Numbered from the stretch's first letter, positions 18,157 through 26,770 are shown. The stretch is 64,000 bases of DNA from Paenibacillus apiarius (GCF_017052585.1 NZ_JAFFHZ010000001.1:1240001-1304000), one strand, 5' to 3'. Numbers and translations are program-made. The notes: generated from the sequence alone by a model not told the origin.

Positions 18157-18987
18157 ATGTCCAAATCCATCTCATCTTCCATCCGGTTGGCAGCAGCCAT
18201 CTTAATAACGATACTGATGTTTTTTCCAACATACTGGCTCGTTGTCACCTCGCTTAAGACGCCGTACGAGCTGCGTCTGGCGATTCCCTCCTTCTGGCCG
18301 GAGTCATTCCGCTGGCAAAATTACGTCGAGGCATTTCAAGCTTCGCCGTTCGGACGTTATTTTCTCAATACGACGATCCAGACATTCGGCATCATGTTCC
18401 TGCAAATCAACGTCGCCATCTGGGCCGCCTTCGCATTCGCCAAAGGGAACTTCCGGGGCCGAGACAAATGGTTCATTCTCGTGCTCGCAGCGCTAATCGT
18501 GCCGGAGCAGGTTACCTTCGTGCCGGTCTATGTGATGATGTCTAAGCTCGGCTGGTTGAACACGTATTTCGCGCTCATCGTCCCCCACGGAGCGTCGGCA
18601 TACGGTATCTTTTTGCTGCGGCAGTCGTTCAAATCATTGAATAACGATGTGCTGGAGGCGGCGCGCGTGGACGGCGCGGGACGATTCCACCAATTGTACC
18701 GCATCCTCGTGCCGATGGCGATGCCGACGATTGCGACACTGATCGTGCTAACGTTCATCAGCAGCTGGAACTCTTACTTCTGGCCGCTCATTATGACGAA
18801 CTCCGATAATATGCGCGTGCTCACTGTCGCCGTGGCGATGATGCGTGACTCTGTGGCAGGCGATGAGGCGTTGACCTTCCATATGCTGAGCGCTGCGAGC
18901 GTCATGGTCATCCTGCCGATTGTCATCGTGTTCACCTTTGCCCAGAAGCATATTGTGGCGGCATTGGCCAATTCGACATTTAAATAA
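18157..18987 (+). CDS. Sugar ABC transporter permease (MalG type)
   Basis: A 276-residue partner permease with six helices. The EAA loop reads EAARVDGAGRFHQLYRILVPMAMP, and the N-terminus LITILMFFPTYWLVVTSLK plus the C-terminal FAQKHIVAALANSTFK are typical of MalG-like subunits. The GCGGATG start is 9 bp after the preceding stop. The permease pair would assemble with the lipoprotein at 15525-16868 and an unlinked ATPase. Confidence 0.93.
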   Translation: MSKSISSSIRLAAAILITILMFFPTYWLVVTSLKTPYELRLAIPSFWPESFRWQNYVEAFQASPFGRYFLNTTIQTFGIMFLQINVAIWAAFAFAKGNFRGRDKWFILVLAALIVPEQVTFVPVYVMMSKLGWLNTYFALIVPHGASAYGIFLLRQSFKSLNNDVLEAARVDGAGRFHQLYRILVPMAMPTIATLIVLTFISSWNSYFWPLIMTNSDNMRVLTVAVAMMRDSVAGDEALTFHMLSAASVMVILPIVIVFTFAQKHIVAALANSTFK

Positions 18988-19057
18988 CGCATAAGCAAAA
19001 AGATCGAGTGAACGGTTTGAATCTAATCAACCCGATGAAAATATAGGAGGCGATGGC

Positions 19058-20245
19058 ATGTGTTCAACTAAGCAAGCACAATGGAAACAAAGCGCGCGCG
19101 GGCTGCTCCTGCTTGGCATTCTATTCTGGACAACCGCATGCGGCAGCGGCTCCGGAGGGGCGTCTGATATATCGGCTGCCAAGGAGCCTGCGTCTTCTGC
19201 CACCGGCACAACTGCCGTTCCGTTGACCAAAACAGCACAGGCTCCCGTTCGGTATGGAAAGCTGACACAGCAAGAAGTCGAGAAGAAGATGCGCATCGAT
19301 AAAAAGGAGTTCCGGCCGATCCTGGAGCTGGCGACACTTGGTCCGATTATTCCAGGTCTGCATGAACAGGTCATTCCGCAAGGGCTCGCCTACGCGCCTG
19401 AACAAGGCTGGCTCGTGATGTCAGGCTATCGGGAAAAAGGCGGAGTCAGCGTACTCGCCCTGCTGGATGCCAAAAGCGGATTACTGCTGAAATCGTTCGA
19501 GCTGTATGAAAAGAATAACAAGCCTTATACCGGGCATGCAGGCGGCACGGCCGTCACACCGGGTTATGTGTGGATCGCTTCGGGCGGCGAAGCGCGCTAC
19601 TTGTCAATCGAAGCGCTCAACAAGGCGGAGGACGGAGGGCGCGTTGTGTTCGAGGGCAGTCTGAAGACCGGCGTCCGCGCTTCGAACGTTGCGTATGAAG
19701 ACGGATTGCTATGGGTCGGAGAGTTCGCCCACGGGACAGAATATCCGACGGATCCGTCCCACCACTTGCGGACCCGCGACGGCGAGGAATACCGTGCGTG
19801 GATGGAAGGCTATGAGATAGACGCCCAGACTGGCTTGCCGCCGCAGCTTGCCGCCAGCGCAGAAGCTCCGCTTCCCGCGGCGATCCTATCCATTCCGAAT
19901 CGCATTCAAGGCATGAGTCTATGGAAAGGCCATTGGATATTAAGCGATTCATTCGGACGCAATAGCGAGAGCACCATCCTCTTCTATGCCGATCCGCGCA
20001 AGGAAGCCCCGCACATGAAGGTGAAGCTCGGAAAAGAAACTGTCCCGGTATGGTTCCTCGACAACAAAGCTATGATGGACAAGCTGGATGGGCCCCCAAT
20101 GTCAGAGGAATTGGCGGTTATTGAAGATTCGCTGCACATTTTATATGAATCCGGTGCAGAGAAATTCGCCACCTCCGGAAGCTACGCCATGGATACGATG
20201 CATGTTCTCGATATGAACGCCGTACAAGCAAAGTGGGTTCAGTAG
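19058..20245 (+). CDS. Secreted lipoprotein of unknown function, probably beta-propeller
   Basis: A 395-residue predicted lipoprotein: hydrophobic signal GLLLLGILFW and lipobox WTTAC, then a Ser/Gly/Ala-rich linker. The body carries short strand-rich motifs such as QGLAYAPEQGWLVMSGY, GGTAVTPGYVWIASGG, ASNVAYEDGLLWVGEF and IQGMSLWKGHWILSDSFGR, spaced like blades of a beta-propeller. I do not recognise a catalytic motif. AGGAGG lies 9 bases before the ATG. It sits 70 bp after the sugar permease on the same strand and ends with a good terminator, so it may belong to the same transcript and could bind or process the transported glycan; this is inference from position only. Confidence 0.75.
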   Translation: MCSTKQAQWKQSARGLLLLGILFWTTACGSGSGGASDISAAKEPASSATGTTAVPLTKTAQAPVRYGKLTQQEVEKKMRIDKKEFRPILELATLGPIIPGLHEQVIPQGLAYAPEQGWLVMSGYREKGGVSVLALLDAKSGLLLKSFELYEKNNKPYTGHAGGTAVTPGYVWIASGGEARYLSIEALNKAEDGGRVVFEGSLKTGVRASNVAYEDGLLWVGEFAHGTEYPTDPSHHLRTRDGEEYRAWMEGYEIDAQTGLPPQLAASAEAPLPAAILSIPNRIQGMSLWKGHWILSDSFGRNSESTILFYADPRKEAPHMKVKLGKETVPVWFLDNKAMMDKLDGPPMSEELAVIEDSLHILYESGAEKFATSGSYAMDTMHVLDMNAVQAKWVQ

Positions 20246-20250
20246 CCTGA

Positions 20251-20275
20251 AGCCGTCGTATATGACGGCTTTTTC
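20251..20275 (+). terminator. Terminator after the sugar ABC/lipoprotein cluster
   Basis: AGCCGTC and GACGGCT form a 7-bp stem with a 6-base loop, followed by TTTTTCATTTTCC. Confidence 0.8.
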
Positions 20276-20341
20276 ATTTTCCTTTATAATGAAGAGGCTA
20301 GTCAAATCATTGATTGTATAAATGAACAGGAGTCTTGTCCT

Positions 20342-20557
20342 ATGAACGAAGCAAAACTGAACGAATACATGCGGCGGAAAGAAGAGATTCTCTCAACAGC
20401 TAATGAAGAGATCTCCGCGCTTGTTGCGGAATTGATGGCAGATATGGAGCAGTTGATGAAGGACAACGAGCGGCTGCGCAAATCGCTGCAAGCTGCCGGT
20501 AAAGGCAAGCCACGCGCTTGCATGTCCACCAAACTGAAGGACGCGCTATACGAATAA
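20342..20557 (+). CDS. Small coiled-coil hypothetical protein
   Basis: A 71-residue, highly charged protein with heptad-like leucines (EEISALVAELMADMEQLMKD, then NERLRKSLQAAGKGK), predicted to be a single helix or coiled coil. AGGAG lies 9 bases upstream of the ATG and a TATAAT-like string lies about 55 bp upstream, so it looks like a real stand-alone gene. Family and function are not recognised. Confidence 0.6.
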   Translation: MNEAKLNEYMRRKEEILSTANEEISALVAELMADMEQLMKDNERLRKSLQAAGKGKPRACMSTKLKDALYE

Positions 20558-20669
20558 TTCATCCCTCATTCAACTTTTTTCGTATAATTTGGATAAATCC
20601 ACTGTTTCCTCCAAAACATAAAGCTACATCTGTCTACTCGATGAAAATAGAATGTGCGGAGGAACACCA

Positions 20670-21521
20670 ATGAACAAGAGAATCATATTATTGGTTCTGC
20701 TTGCGGTATCGGCCGCTGGATGCAACCCGTCCACCAAGCCACCCGCAGCCAAAAATTCGCAAGAAGGCTACACCATTCAACAACGGAAAATCAAAATGGC
20801 AGCGAAGGAAACACCAAATCTTGCCGGGGGTCAAGAAAGTCAGGTGCGCAAACCAAAACCCCTGTCTTTAGCAGAGCTTCGCAAAAAATACCGTTCACAT
20901 TTCGTGCTGCAGGGACCTTCGGATCGGAAGCGCGTCAGCTTGACGTTCGATGACGCGCCAGACAACCAATTCACTCCGCAGGTGCTGGATGTGTTGAAAC
21001 AATATGGCGTAAAAGCCACCTTTTTCGTCGTCGGCAACCGGGCGGAAAAGTATCCGGAAATCGTTCAACGCATGGTAGACGAGGGACATTTAATAGGAAA
21101 TCACTCATACACTCACGCCAACTTGCCTAAATTGTCTGACGAAAGCTTTCGCGACGAGGTAACCCGGACCGAAAAAATCATTCGGCAATTGACCGGGCAT
21201 CATATGCGTTATATTCGGCCTCCCTATGGCAATATAAGCGAAGAACAGATCAAATGGCTTGCCAGCCAAGACATACTCATCGTGAACTGGAATGTTGACT
21301 CGCTCGATTGGAAAGGGTTGACTGCAGAACAAATAGAAGCGAACATTATGAGCCATCTAACACCCGGGGCTATCGTGCTGCAGCATTCCGCTATCGGAGA
21401 AGGCGGAGATCTGTCCGGCACCGTCAAGGCGCTGCCGCTTATCATTGAGCAGCTCAACGAGCAAGGCATTGACATCGTAACGCTCCCCGATTTGCTGAAC
21501 AAGCCCGCTTACCGCCAGTAA
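20670..21521 (+). CDS. Polysaccharide deacetylase lipoprotein (NodB fold)
   Basis: A 283-residue carbohydrate esterase 4 enzyme that would deacetylate peptidoglycan or another cell-wall glycan outside the membrane. The ATG at 20670 has GGAGG 7 bases upstream and starts a lipoprotein signal with lipobox SAAGC. Catalytic motifs: SLTFDDAPD (MT1, one changed position relative to the usual FDDGP), HSYTH (MT2 metal site), RPPYGN (MT3), then NVDSLDW and VLQHS. A terminator follows immediately. The exact glycan substrate is unknown. Confidence 0.92.
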   Translation: MNKRIILLVLLAVSAAGCNPSTKPPAAKNSQEGYTIQQRKIKMAAKETPNLAGGQESQVRKPKPLSLAELRKKYRSHFVLQGPSDRKRVSLTFDDAPDNQFTPQVLDVLKQYGVKATFFVVGNRAEKYPEIVQRMVDEGHLIGNHSYTHANLPKLSDESFRDEVTRTEKIIRQLTGHHMRYIRPPYGNISEEQIKWLASQDILIVNWNVDSLDWKGLTAEQIEANIMSHLTPGAIVLQHSAIGEGGDLSGTVKALPLIIEQLNEQGIDIVTLPDLLNKPAYRQ

Positions 21522-21527
21522 TTAACG

Positions 21528-21562
21528 AATCCCTTGCCGACTCGGCAAGGGATTGTTTGTTT
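21528..21562 (+). terminator. Terminator after the polysaccharide deacetylase
   Basis: AATCCCTTGCCG and its exact complement close a 3-base loop, followed by GTTTGTTTTG. Confidence 0.8.
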
Positions 21563-21593
21563 TGATTTGACTTATTATTTTGCTTGTCAAGCG

Positions 21594-22328
21594 TCATTCC
21601 CATAACCCCAAAGATTGATAGATTTCCTTGGAGACAACACCGTCCTCTGGAAGTCCATGCAACCGTTGATATCGCTTCAATGCGGTCGTCGTCGCCCCGC
21701 GAAATCTCCCGTTACATTCACCTTCGTACAACCCAGCCGCTTGCAGCCGATTCTGTATGAGCAGCACATCCCCGCCTGCATCGCCTTCCGCCAGTCTTCG
21801 CGGCTCCCGGTACAGTCCGCCTAGCACATGTCCCAGCATCGTGACTTTCGTTCCGACGGGTACCCGTTCAAATAACTCTTCCACATCCCTGTTCCGCATC
21901 CGCACACAGCCGTGACTTCGGTTATGGCCGATAGAATCGGGACGATTCGTACCATGAATGCCATAGATCCCCCACGGTACATTGAGCCCCATCCATCTCG
22001 TTCCGAATCCCGATCCCCAATGCTTCCCTTTAAAAACGACCTCATATTGTCCGACGGGCGATGGAGTAGCGGGATTGCCGAGGGCTACCCGATATTTCTT
22101 GACCGGTCTGCCGTGAATGAAGAAAGTAAGCTCGTGCTTGGAAGGATCGACGACGAGATGAACCGCTTCTTGCTCTGACATAATCGGCAGCGGTTCAGCT
22201 TGCGCCTTGGACGGCAGCATGAGCAATATCATCACCAACAGCAGGAACGAAACGGCGGTATGAATAATCGGGCACATTCTGCGATAAGCAGATATGCATT
22301 TTACTGTATCGTTGTTTAACATCATCAT
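21594..22328 (-). CDS. L,D-transpeptidase (YkuD) with peptidoglycan-binding domain
   Basis: A 244-residue secreted enzyme that would make or modify 3-3 cross-links, or anchor proteins, in peptidoglycan. It has an N-terminal hydrophobic signal (VSFLLLVMILLMLP, then AQA), a YkuD domain at about 55-165 with IYGIHGTN and the catalytic SHGCVRM, and a C-terminal PG_binding_1 repeat (VLLIQNRLQAAGLY, GRFRGATTTALKRYQRLHGL). It is convergent with the polysaccharide deacetylase. In Bacillus, YkuD-type proteins often act during sporulation. Confidence 0.93.
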   Translation of the reverse strand: MMMLNNDTVKCISAYRRMCPIIHTAVSFLLLVMILLMLPSKAQAEPLPIMSEQEAVHLVVDPSKHELTFFIHGRPVKKYRVALGNPATPSPVGQYEVVFKGKHWGSGFGTRWMGLNVPWGIYGIHGTNRPDSIGHNRSHGCVRMRNRDVEELFERVPVGTKVTMLGHVLGGLYREPRRLAEGDAGGDVLLIQNRLQAAGLYEGECNGRFRGATTTALKRYQRLHGLPEDGVVSKEIYQSLGLWE

Positions 22329-22479
22329 TTCTTCCTATGGTGTTCGTAATCTGTACTATCCCAGTAATAATATGGATTAAACGCCGCAAATTTATCCGCC
22401 GCAAAACCTCGCAGACTGTCCCGATACTAAAAAATATATGTCATATGTATTCATCGTATGGATGCATAACTCATTACAC

Positions 22480-23187
22480 GCATATGAAGAAGGCAATGTT
22501 CTGTTCGCCCCGAACTTGGGCTGGAGAAACGTTGAGCTGAAGCGGACTATAGAGGAGCGGTTTCCCGGGGCGATCGTCACGGTCGACAATGAAGCTCGGG
22601 CAGGCGCCATTGGCGAATGGGAGTACGGCGCAGGCGAGAAGGCGCAGCACCTCGTCTATGTCAGTGCAGGGGCCGGCATCGGCACCGGAACGATTATCGG
22701 AGGGGAATTGTTCAAGGGCGCATACGGCTATTCTGGCGAAATGGGACACATGACGATTGCAGCGAACGGCCGCAAATGCAGCTGCGGCAACCGGGGCTGC
22801 TGGGAGCTGTACGCTTCGGAGAAGGCGATTGCAGAAGCTGGCAAGAACGTGACCTATCATAGCTTGGAAGAAATCATGCAAGCTGCTGAGCAGGATGAGC
22901 CGATCGCGCTTCATACGCTCTATCAGATTGGAGAGTACTTGGGCGTCGGCATCGCCAATATTATTAACACGTTCAACCCGGAGCTAGTCATTATCAGCAA
23001 CAAGCTCACCCAAGCTGAACGCTGGATCCGCAAGCCGCTTCTGCGGACGGTGCAGCAGCGCACGCTTCAATCTCATCAACATGGATTGCAAATTCATTTT
23101 TCCTCGCTGCAGCAGCGTTCGACCGTGCTTGGCGCGGCCAATGAGGTCATTCAATCATTTGTCGGACGAACTAGAGTGTCCGTATAA
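22480..23187 (+). pseudogene. 5'-truncated ROK-family protein (NagC/XylR-type regulator or sugar kinase)
   Basis: The reading frame from about 22480 matches the second half of a ROK protein: EEGNVLFAPNLGWRNV, VDNEARAGAIGEWEYG, SAGAGIGTGTIIGG, and the zinc-binding signature CSCGNRGCWELYAS. Missing are the N-terminal helix-turn-helix and the first phosphate-binding motif, about 150-180 residues. The bases just before have no ribosome site and do not encode ROK-like sequence. It therefore looks like a gene remnant. A shorter expressed protein is possible but would lack both DNA binding and the ATP loop. Confidence 0.75.
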
Positions 23188-23314
23188 ACGCACAAAGGAC
23201 TGCCTACTGTCCGTCTGATAGAAGAGTAGGCGGCCTTCGACTCGGACACCCGCATCATTGCTCGCAAATTTGCTGAAAAAATTAGCGCACCGAACGTAAA
23301 CATTCCATCATGTC

Positions 23315-23345
23315 AAAAAAGCCGGAATCACAATCCCGGCTTTTC
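23315..23345 (-). terminator. Terminator after the YjcZ-like gene
   Basis: AAAAGCCGG and its complement with a 10-base loop, followed on the minus strand by TTTTTT. Confidence 0.75.
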
Positions 23346-23357
23346 CCCGGTGTATGG

Positions 23358-23462
23358 TTAGAACCAGCCGGAGCGCAACACGATCACCAACAAAATGAAG
23401 AGAACCAAAATTACGCCTGTAGAAGTAAAGAAACCACCACATCTTCCAGCAATGTCGCTCAT
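23358..23462 (-). CDS. YjcZ-family small sporulation protein
   Basis: A 34-residue peptide: a short GRCGGFF leader, then one hydrophobic helix (VILVLFILLVIVL) and a C-terminal RSGWF. This is the pattern of YjcZ/YnzA-like sporulation peptides, which insert in spore membranes. AAGGAGG lies 7 bases before the ATG, and a good terminator follows 12 bp after the stop. Its small size means automatic callers may miss it. The cysteine in place of the usual GYGGG leader is unusual. Confidence 0.75.
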   Translation of the reverse strand: MSDIAGRCGGFFTSTGVILVLFILLVIVLRSGWF

Positions 23463-23648
23463 TTTTTGTCCTCCTTCACCGTTATTAATGTGTACTTGCG
23501 TTGTTATTGTATGGCCTGCTGTGGCAAAATGATTCTATTAAATGCCCACATCCATCAAACTTGCGCTTCTGCCCTGCCAGCGGTAGCACATTGTCAAAAA
23601 AATCCTGTATAATGAAACGGAATTCATATACTTAGGAGGTTTGTTCCG

Positions 23649-24059
23649 TTGCATCCAAACATACATATATTTCACGAAGCGCCTACACCAGAGGAATATA
23701 CATCTTTGCGAGTCGCTGCCGGTCTCAGTCCCAAAAGCTTGGCCGGAGCCGAAATCGCTTTGAAAAACTCCATCTTTGCAGTCACATTGAGACATGAAGA
23801 CGAGCTCGTAGGTATGGGCCGAATCATCGGAGACGGCGGTTGCTTTTATCAAGTTGTAGACATTGCGGTTGCCCCTTCTTATCAAGGACAAGGGTTGGGG
23901 AAGATGATTATGGCGGAGATCACCAATTACTTAGAGCATAACGCGCCCGATAAATCTTATGTAAGCTTATTGGCAGATGTACCAGCCGATCATCTATACA
24001 AAAAGTTTGGTTTTGATTACACGCATCCCAAGTCTCTGGGCATGTTCAAAAGGTACTAG
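23649..24059 (+). CDS. GNAT-family N-acetyltransferase
   Basis: A 136-residue cytoplasmic acetyltransferase. The acetyl-CoA loop is VAPSYQGQGLGKMIM (the Q/RxxGxG/A motif), preceded by the strand VVDIAVAP and followed by LADVPADHLYKKFGF, the usual C-terminal half. The start is a TTG with AGGAGG 9 bases upstream. The substrate is unknown; similar short GNATs modify small amines or antibiotics. Confidence 0.9.
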   Translation: MHPNIHIFHEAPTPEEYTSLRVAAGLSPKSLAGAEIALKNSIFAVTLRHEDELVGMGRIIGDGGCFYQVVDIAVAPSYQGQGLGKMIMAEITNYLEHNAPDKSYVSLLADVPADHLYKKFGFDYTHPKSLGMFKRY

Positions 24060-24112
24060 GGCAGCAAACAACTTCATGCAGACTAGAAATAAACCATCCG
24101 TCCAATGAACTG

Positions 24113-24159
24113 TGACCCGTAAGAGAGACACTTGAAAAAAGTGACCCTCTTACGGGTCA
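24113..24159 (+). terminator. Long perfect hairpin before an IS3-type remnant
   Basis: TGACCCGTAAGAG and its exact complement enclose an inner ACACTT/AAGTG stem, followed by TTTGTGTTTT. It can end the acetyltransferase transcript and also shield the IS remnant from incoming transcription, or it may be part of the IS end. Confidence 0.55.
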
Positions 24160-24206
24160 TTTGTGTTTTAATCAAACTATGGAGAATGGTACGAGGGGAT
24201 GATCAA

Positions 24207-24907
24207 ATGGGAGTGACAAGAAGAGCGCGAAAGGTATCCACAGAGCAAGAAATCAAACAACTGGAGGCCAACCCAAATGTGCGGCACGTGTCGGGAAAGA
24301 ATATCACGTATTCGCCAGACTTTAAAGTTGCCGCAATAAAAGCCTATCATGAGGGTCAGACGCCAATAGAGATATTTCTAAAGGCTGGGTTTAAAATGGA
24401 TATCTTTGGTCATGAAAAGCCCAAAAAGATGTTGCTGCTTTGACGTAAAGGCGACCAGCAGGAGCGTTAACGACAGAAGACAAGCTCAAACGGGCCGGAG
24501 CCCGGATTAAGCTGCTGGAAGCGGAGAACGACATGCTAAAAAAGCTCGAAGCGCTCGAAAGGCAAAGTCGTAACACGCTAAAGCCCTCCGAGCGCTTCCA
24601 GATGATCAACCAGACGCTTCGCCTACATGATTTGCGTCGGATGACACGCTATCTGTGTCAAGTGGCTGAGGTGAGCCCGAGCGGATATTATCGATGGTTC
24701 CGTTTAGAAGAGAAACGACAGCTTCGAGAAGCTGCAGATGAACGAGAGGCGAAGGCGGGTGCCTTGGTAATCAAAATGCGATTGGAGCGTCTGAACGGCA
24801 TCGTGATGAATCACAAGAAGATCCGTCGACTGATGCGTAAATTTAGGTTGGTCGCCGTCATTCGCCACCCTTACCGCAAAATGGCCAAGAAAATGTTGAT
24901 GTTGTAA
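24207..24907 (+). pseudogene. IS3-family transposase remnant (orfA and start of orfB)
   Basis: The first part (from the ATG at 24207, with GAGGGG upstream) matches orfA of IS3 elements of the IS150 type: EQEIKQLEANPNVRHVSG, ITYSPDFKVAAIKAYHEG, then a frame break near KPKK. After about 60 disrupted bases the frame resumes with LTTEDKLKRAGARIKLLEAE and the LKKLEALERQSRN coiled coil, followed by the N-terminal HTH_21 part of orfB (AEVSPSGYYRWFR, IVMNHKKIRRLMRKF). The rve/DDE catalytic domain is absent and the sequence stops at YRKMAKKM. The element is dead. Confidence 0.8.
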
Positions 24908-25044
24908 TTACCAATACTGGTTTCTCGGGGGAACTGCTTGCCTCCGATGTTTGCATTGAAGGTCACATTAAAGGTAATAAACAGAAAACAGTCTCGGCCA
25001 CTATTGACTCTCGAGATAGCTATAAAAGTAAAAAAAAGCAATAA
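24892..25044 (+). pseudogene. 3' fragment of an unknown gene at the IS junction
   Basis: In the frame beginning at 24892, directly after the truncated transposase, 50 codons give a protein-like sequence (NVDVVITNTGFSGELLASDV, then IEGHIKGNKQKTVSATIDSR and a lysine-rich end) that closes with TAA and is followed by a terminator. It has no start or ribosome site. It looks like the tail of a gene whose front was lost when the IS inserted or deleted. I do not recognise the family. Confidence 0.4.
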
Positions 25045-25079
25045 TAGGTGATTAAACTCCAATACCTTTCACTTGCTAA

Positions 25080-25112
25080 AGACTTCTCTTCATGAGGAGT
25101 CTTTTTCTTTTA
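25080..25112 (+). terminator. Terminator after the unknown fragment
   Basis: AGACT.CTC pairs with GAG.AGTCT, followed by TTTTTCTTTTAATTT on the plus strand. Confidence 0.7.
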
Positions 25113-25123
25113 ATTTAGGTAAC

Positions 25124-25150
25124 AAAAAAGCACCGGTTAAGGTGCTTTTT
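25124..25150 (-). terminator. Terminator after the secreted protein gene
   Basis: AAAAAGCACC and GGTGCTTTTT form a stem with a short loop; reading the minus strand it ends in TTTTTTGTTACC. It also has T residues on the plus side and may work both ways. Confidence 0.7.
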
Positions 25151-25188
25151 GAAATCTACATTTTATTCGCCGTAGTCACTGGCGACAC

Positions 25189-26190
25189 CTAATTCCCTGC
25201 AGCGGCTCTACTCCCCGATTTTATGTACACCACGTTTTTATCGGCATCCAATGCGGCTCTCACCGTCGTAACATCATTTTTTTCGATGAAGCGGTAATCT
25301 TTAAATAAGTTGTCCCATTTCACTTCATATCCCGTAATGTCGATATTGAATAATTTCTTGGCAATCGGGGCGACCGCTTCTTTGGCCTCTTTTTCCGTCA
25401 TTTCTTTGTTCGTCGTCACCTTATTACCTTGTTCATTGATCAGGCTGGCTACTTTCCCGCTCTCCATGTAAATTGTCACCTTGTCGTCCTGAAGCATCCA
25501 CGTATTTTCTATCAAACCACCATATGAGAGATGGGCCTTCGTCACGTCAAAATCATGATCTAAAGTCGTTTTCACCGCTTCTGCCGCCGTTTTCAGCAAT
25601 TTCGGTTCAAGCTCTTTCTTGTCAAAAAAGATCATGACCCCATTGATATACTCTTTCATTGAGGGATGGTTTTTAACCAGTTCTACAGTAAAGTCTTTCC
25701 CTGTCAACGTATACGAGGTATGATCTCTCAAATTTTCCTTTTTATTATCATAGTACCGTTCCACGTGCACTTCTTTATCAAATGCGTATGTTTTCTTTGA
25801 ATACATCCCTTTCAGCACTTTCAGGATTTCATCCTGATCCTTTTTACTGATTTTGTCGATTGTCGTCTTGCTGAAAACGCCCCCTATTTGTCCTGATTTA
25901 TGATTGTAGAAAACACCATATTTTCCGTCTACAGATTGAACCGTGACCTGGGTAACAAACGTAAGCTCGCCAACATCCTCAAGCTTAATCTCTTTCCCCG
26001 CATATTGGCGTACTGCTTTTTGCAGCTTGGCAGCCTGCTTCTTGTCTATTTGAACCTTCTTACTATCCGATTGTTGCTGCTCTTGCTGCTTCTCTTGCGC
26101 TCCCTCCGCGCCCGCAGGAATCGGACCTGCCAATGCGGCCAACATGCTGGATACGACCAATGTTGCGACGATAGCTTTTTTTAAGTTCAC
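25189..26190 (-). CDS. Secreted protein of unknown function (possibly YcdB/PepSY-like)
   Basis: A 333-residue exported protein: signal peptide with AIVATLVVSSMLAALAG and a PAGAEG cleavage area, a Gln/Glu/Lys-rich linker, then a soluble body. The C-terminal section EKEAKEAVAPIAKKLFNID, YEVKWDNLFKDYRF and TTVRAALDADKNVVYI resembles the repeated helix-plus-sheet units of YcdB/YcdC or PepSY-type domains, but I am not certain. The start is GTG with AGGAGG 8 bases upstream. It is lysine-rich and more AT-rich than the genes around it, in keeping with the accessory neighbourhood. Confidence 0.65.
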   Translation of the reverse strand: MNLKKAIVATLVVSSMLAALAGPIPAGAEGAQEKQQEQQQSDSKKVQIDKKQAAKLQKAVRQYAGKEIKLEDVGELTFVTQVTVQSVDGKYGVFYNHKSGQIGGVFSKTTIDKISKKDQDEILKVLKGMYSKKTYAFDKEVHVERYYDNKKENLRDHTSYTLTGKDFTVELVKNHPSMKEYINGVMIFFDKKELEPKLLKTAAEAVKTTLDHDFDVTKAHLSYGGLIENTWMLQDDKVTIYMESGKVASLINEQGNKVTTNKEMTEKEAKEAVAPIAKKLFNIDITGYEVKWDNLFKDYRFIEKNDVTTVRAALDADKNVVYIKSGSRAAAGN

Positions 26191-26515
26191 GGTAAAATCC
26201 TCCTATGTAATTACTTGAATATATGATCACTTATTTTATCCTAGCGAAGGAGTTGGGGAAAAACCACAAAACAGTCTATTAATAATAATTAAGAGAACTT
26301 TAAAAATATTAAGAAAATCAGATGTTTGCCCTTACGCCTTTCCCACCATACATTAGGATGGTTGAACAATGAAGTAAACACGGCGCAACTTGCTGCCGGC
26401 CGATGTATCCGTCTATTCATAGGTGGCAATCGTACGACAAAAATAGACCGTTCCCGCATCCTTCTTCAATCAACACGTATATTTTATACGCATTTATTAT
26501 TGACGCGCATTATTT
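26191..26515. other. Divergent intergenic region before hicAB
   Basis: About 325 bp, AT-rich. The right end carries the hicAB promoter and operator (listed separately). The middle contains no gene I can support. Confidence 0.5.
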
Positions 26516-26529
26516 ATGCGTGTTATAAT
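26489..26529 (+). promoter_or_regulatory. hicAB promoter with HicB-type operator
   Basis: TTGACG (26500-26505) and TATAAT (26524-26529) are 18 bp apart. The spacer holds a perfect CGCAT-TATTT-ATGCG palindrome (26506-26520), and a further CGCAT half-site lies at 26489-26493. This is the expected position for autorepression by the antitoxin. The leader to the HicA start is only about 20 bases. Confidence 0.65.
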
Positions 26530-26554
26530 AGTTCGTGAAGGGAGAGAGAAACAC

Positions 26555-26770
26555 TTGGGGAAGCAACGTACCGTCAGGGAAGTCTTACAAGCGCTCAAAG
26601 CTGCGGGATTCTACAAATCCCCCACTCACGGCAAAGGCACTAGCCACCGTCGGTACATACACAAAGAGGACCCTACGCGATACGCCGATGTCAGTTACCA
26701 CTCCAGCGGCGATGTACTTGCGAAGGGGACGTTGAGAAGTATCGAACGAACATCAGGGGTTGAGTATTAA
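26555..26770 (+). CDS. hicA: HicA-type toxin (mRNA interferase)
   Basis: A 71-residue HicA/YcfA-family protein with a double-stranded-RNA-binding-like fold that cleaves mRNA. The key element is the KAAGFYKSPTHGKGTSHRRY segment, with the catalytic histidine in SHRRY, and the C-terminal GTLRSIERTSG helix. I chose the TTG at 26555, which follows GGGAGAGAG; the frame is open from 26516 but that overlaps the promoter. It precedes hicB by 55 bp, the usual toxin-first order. Confidence 0.85.
   Translation: MGKQRTVREVLQALKAAGFYKSPTHGKGTSHRRYIHKEDPTRYADVSYHSSGDVLAKGTLRSIERTSGVEY

Noticed and set aside
23200-23233. Hairpin AAGG..GCCTAC/GTAGGC..CCTT after the ROK fragment
   Set aside because: The stem is good but no T run follows on the plus strand, so it is not called a terminator.
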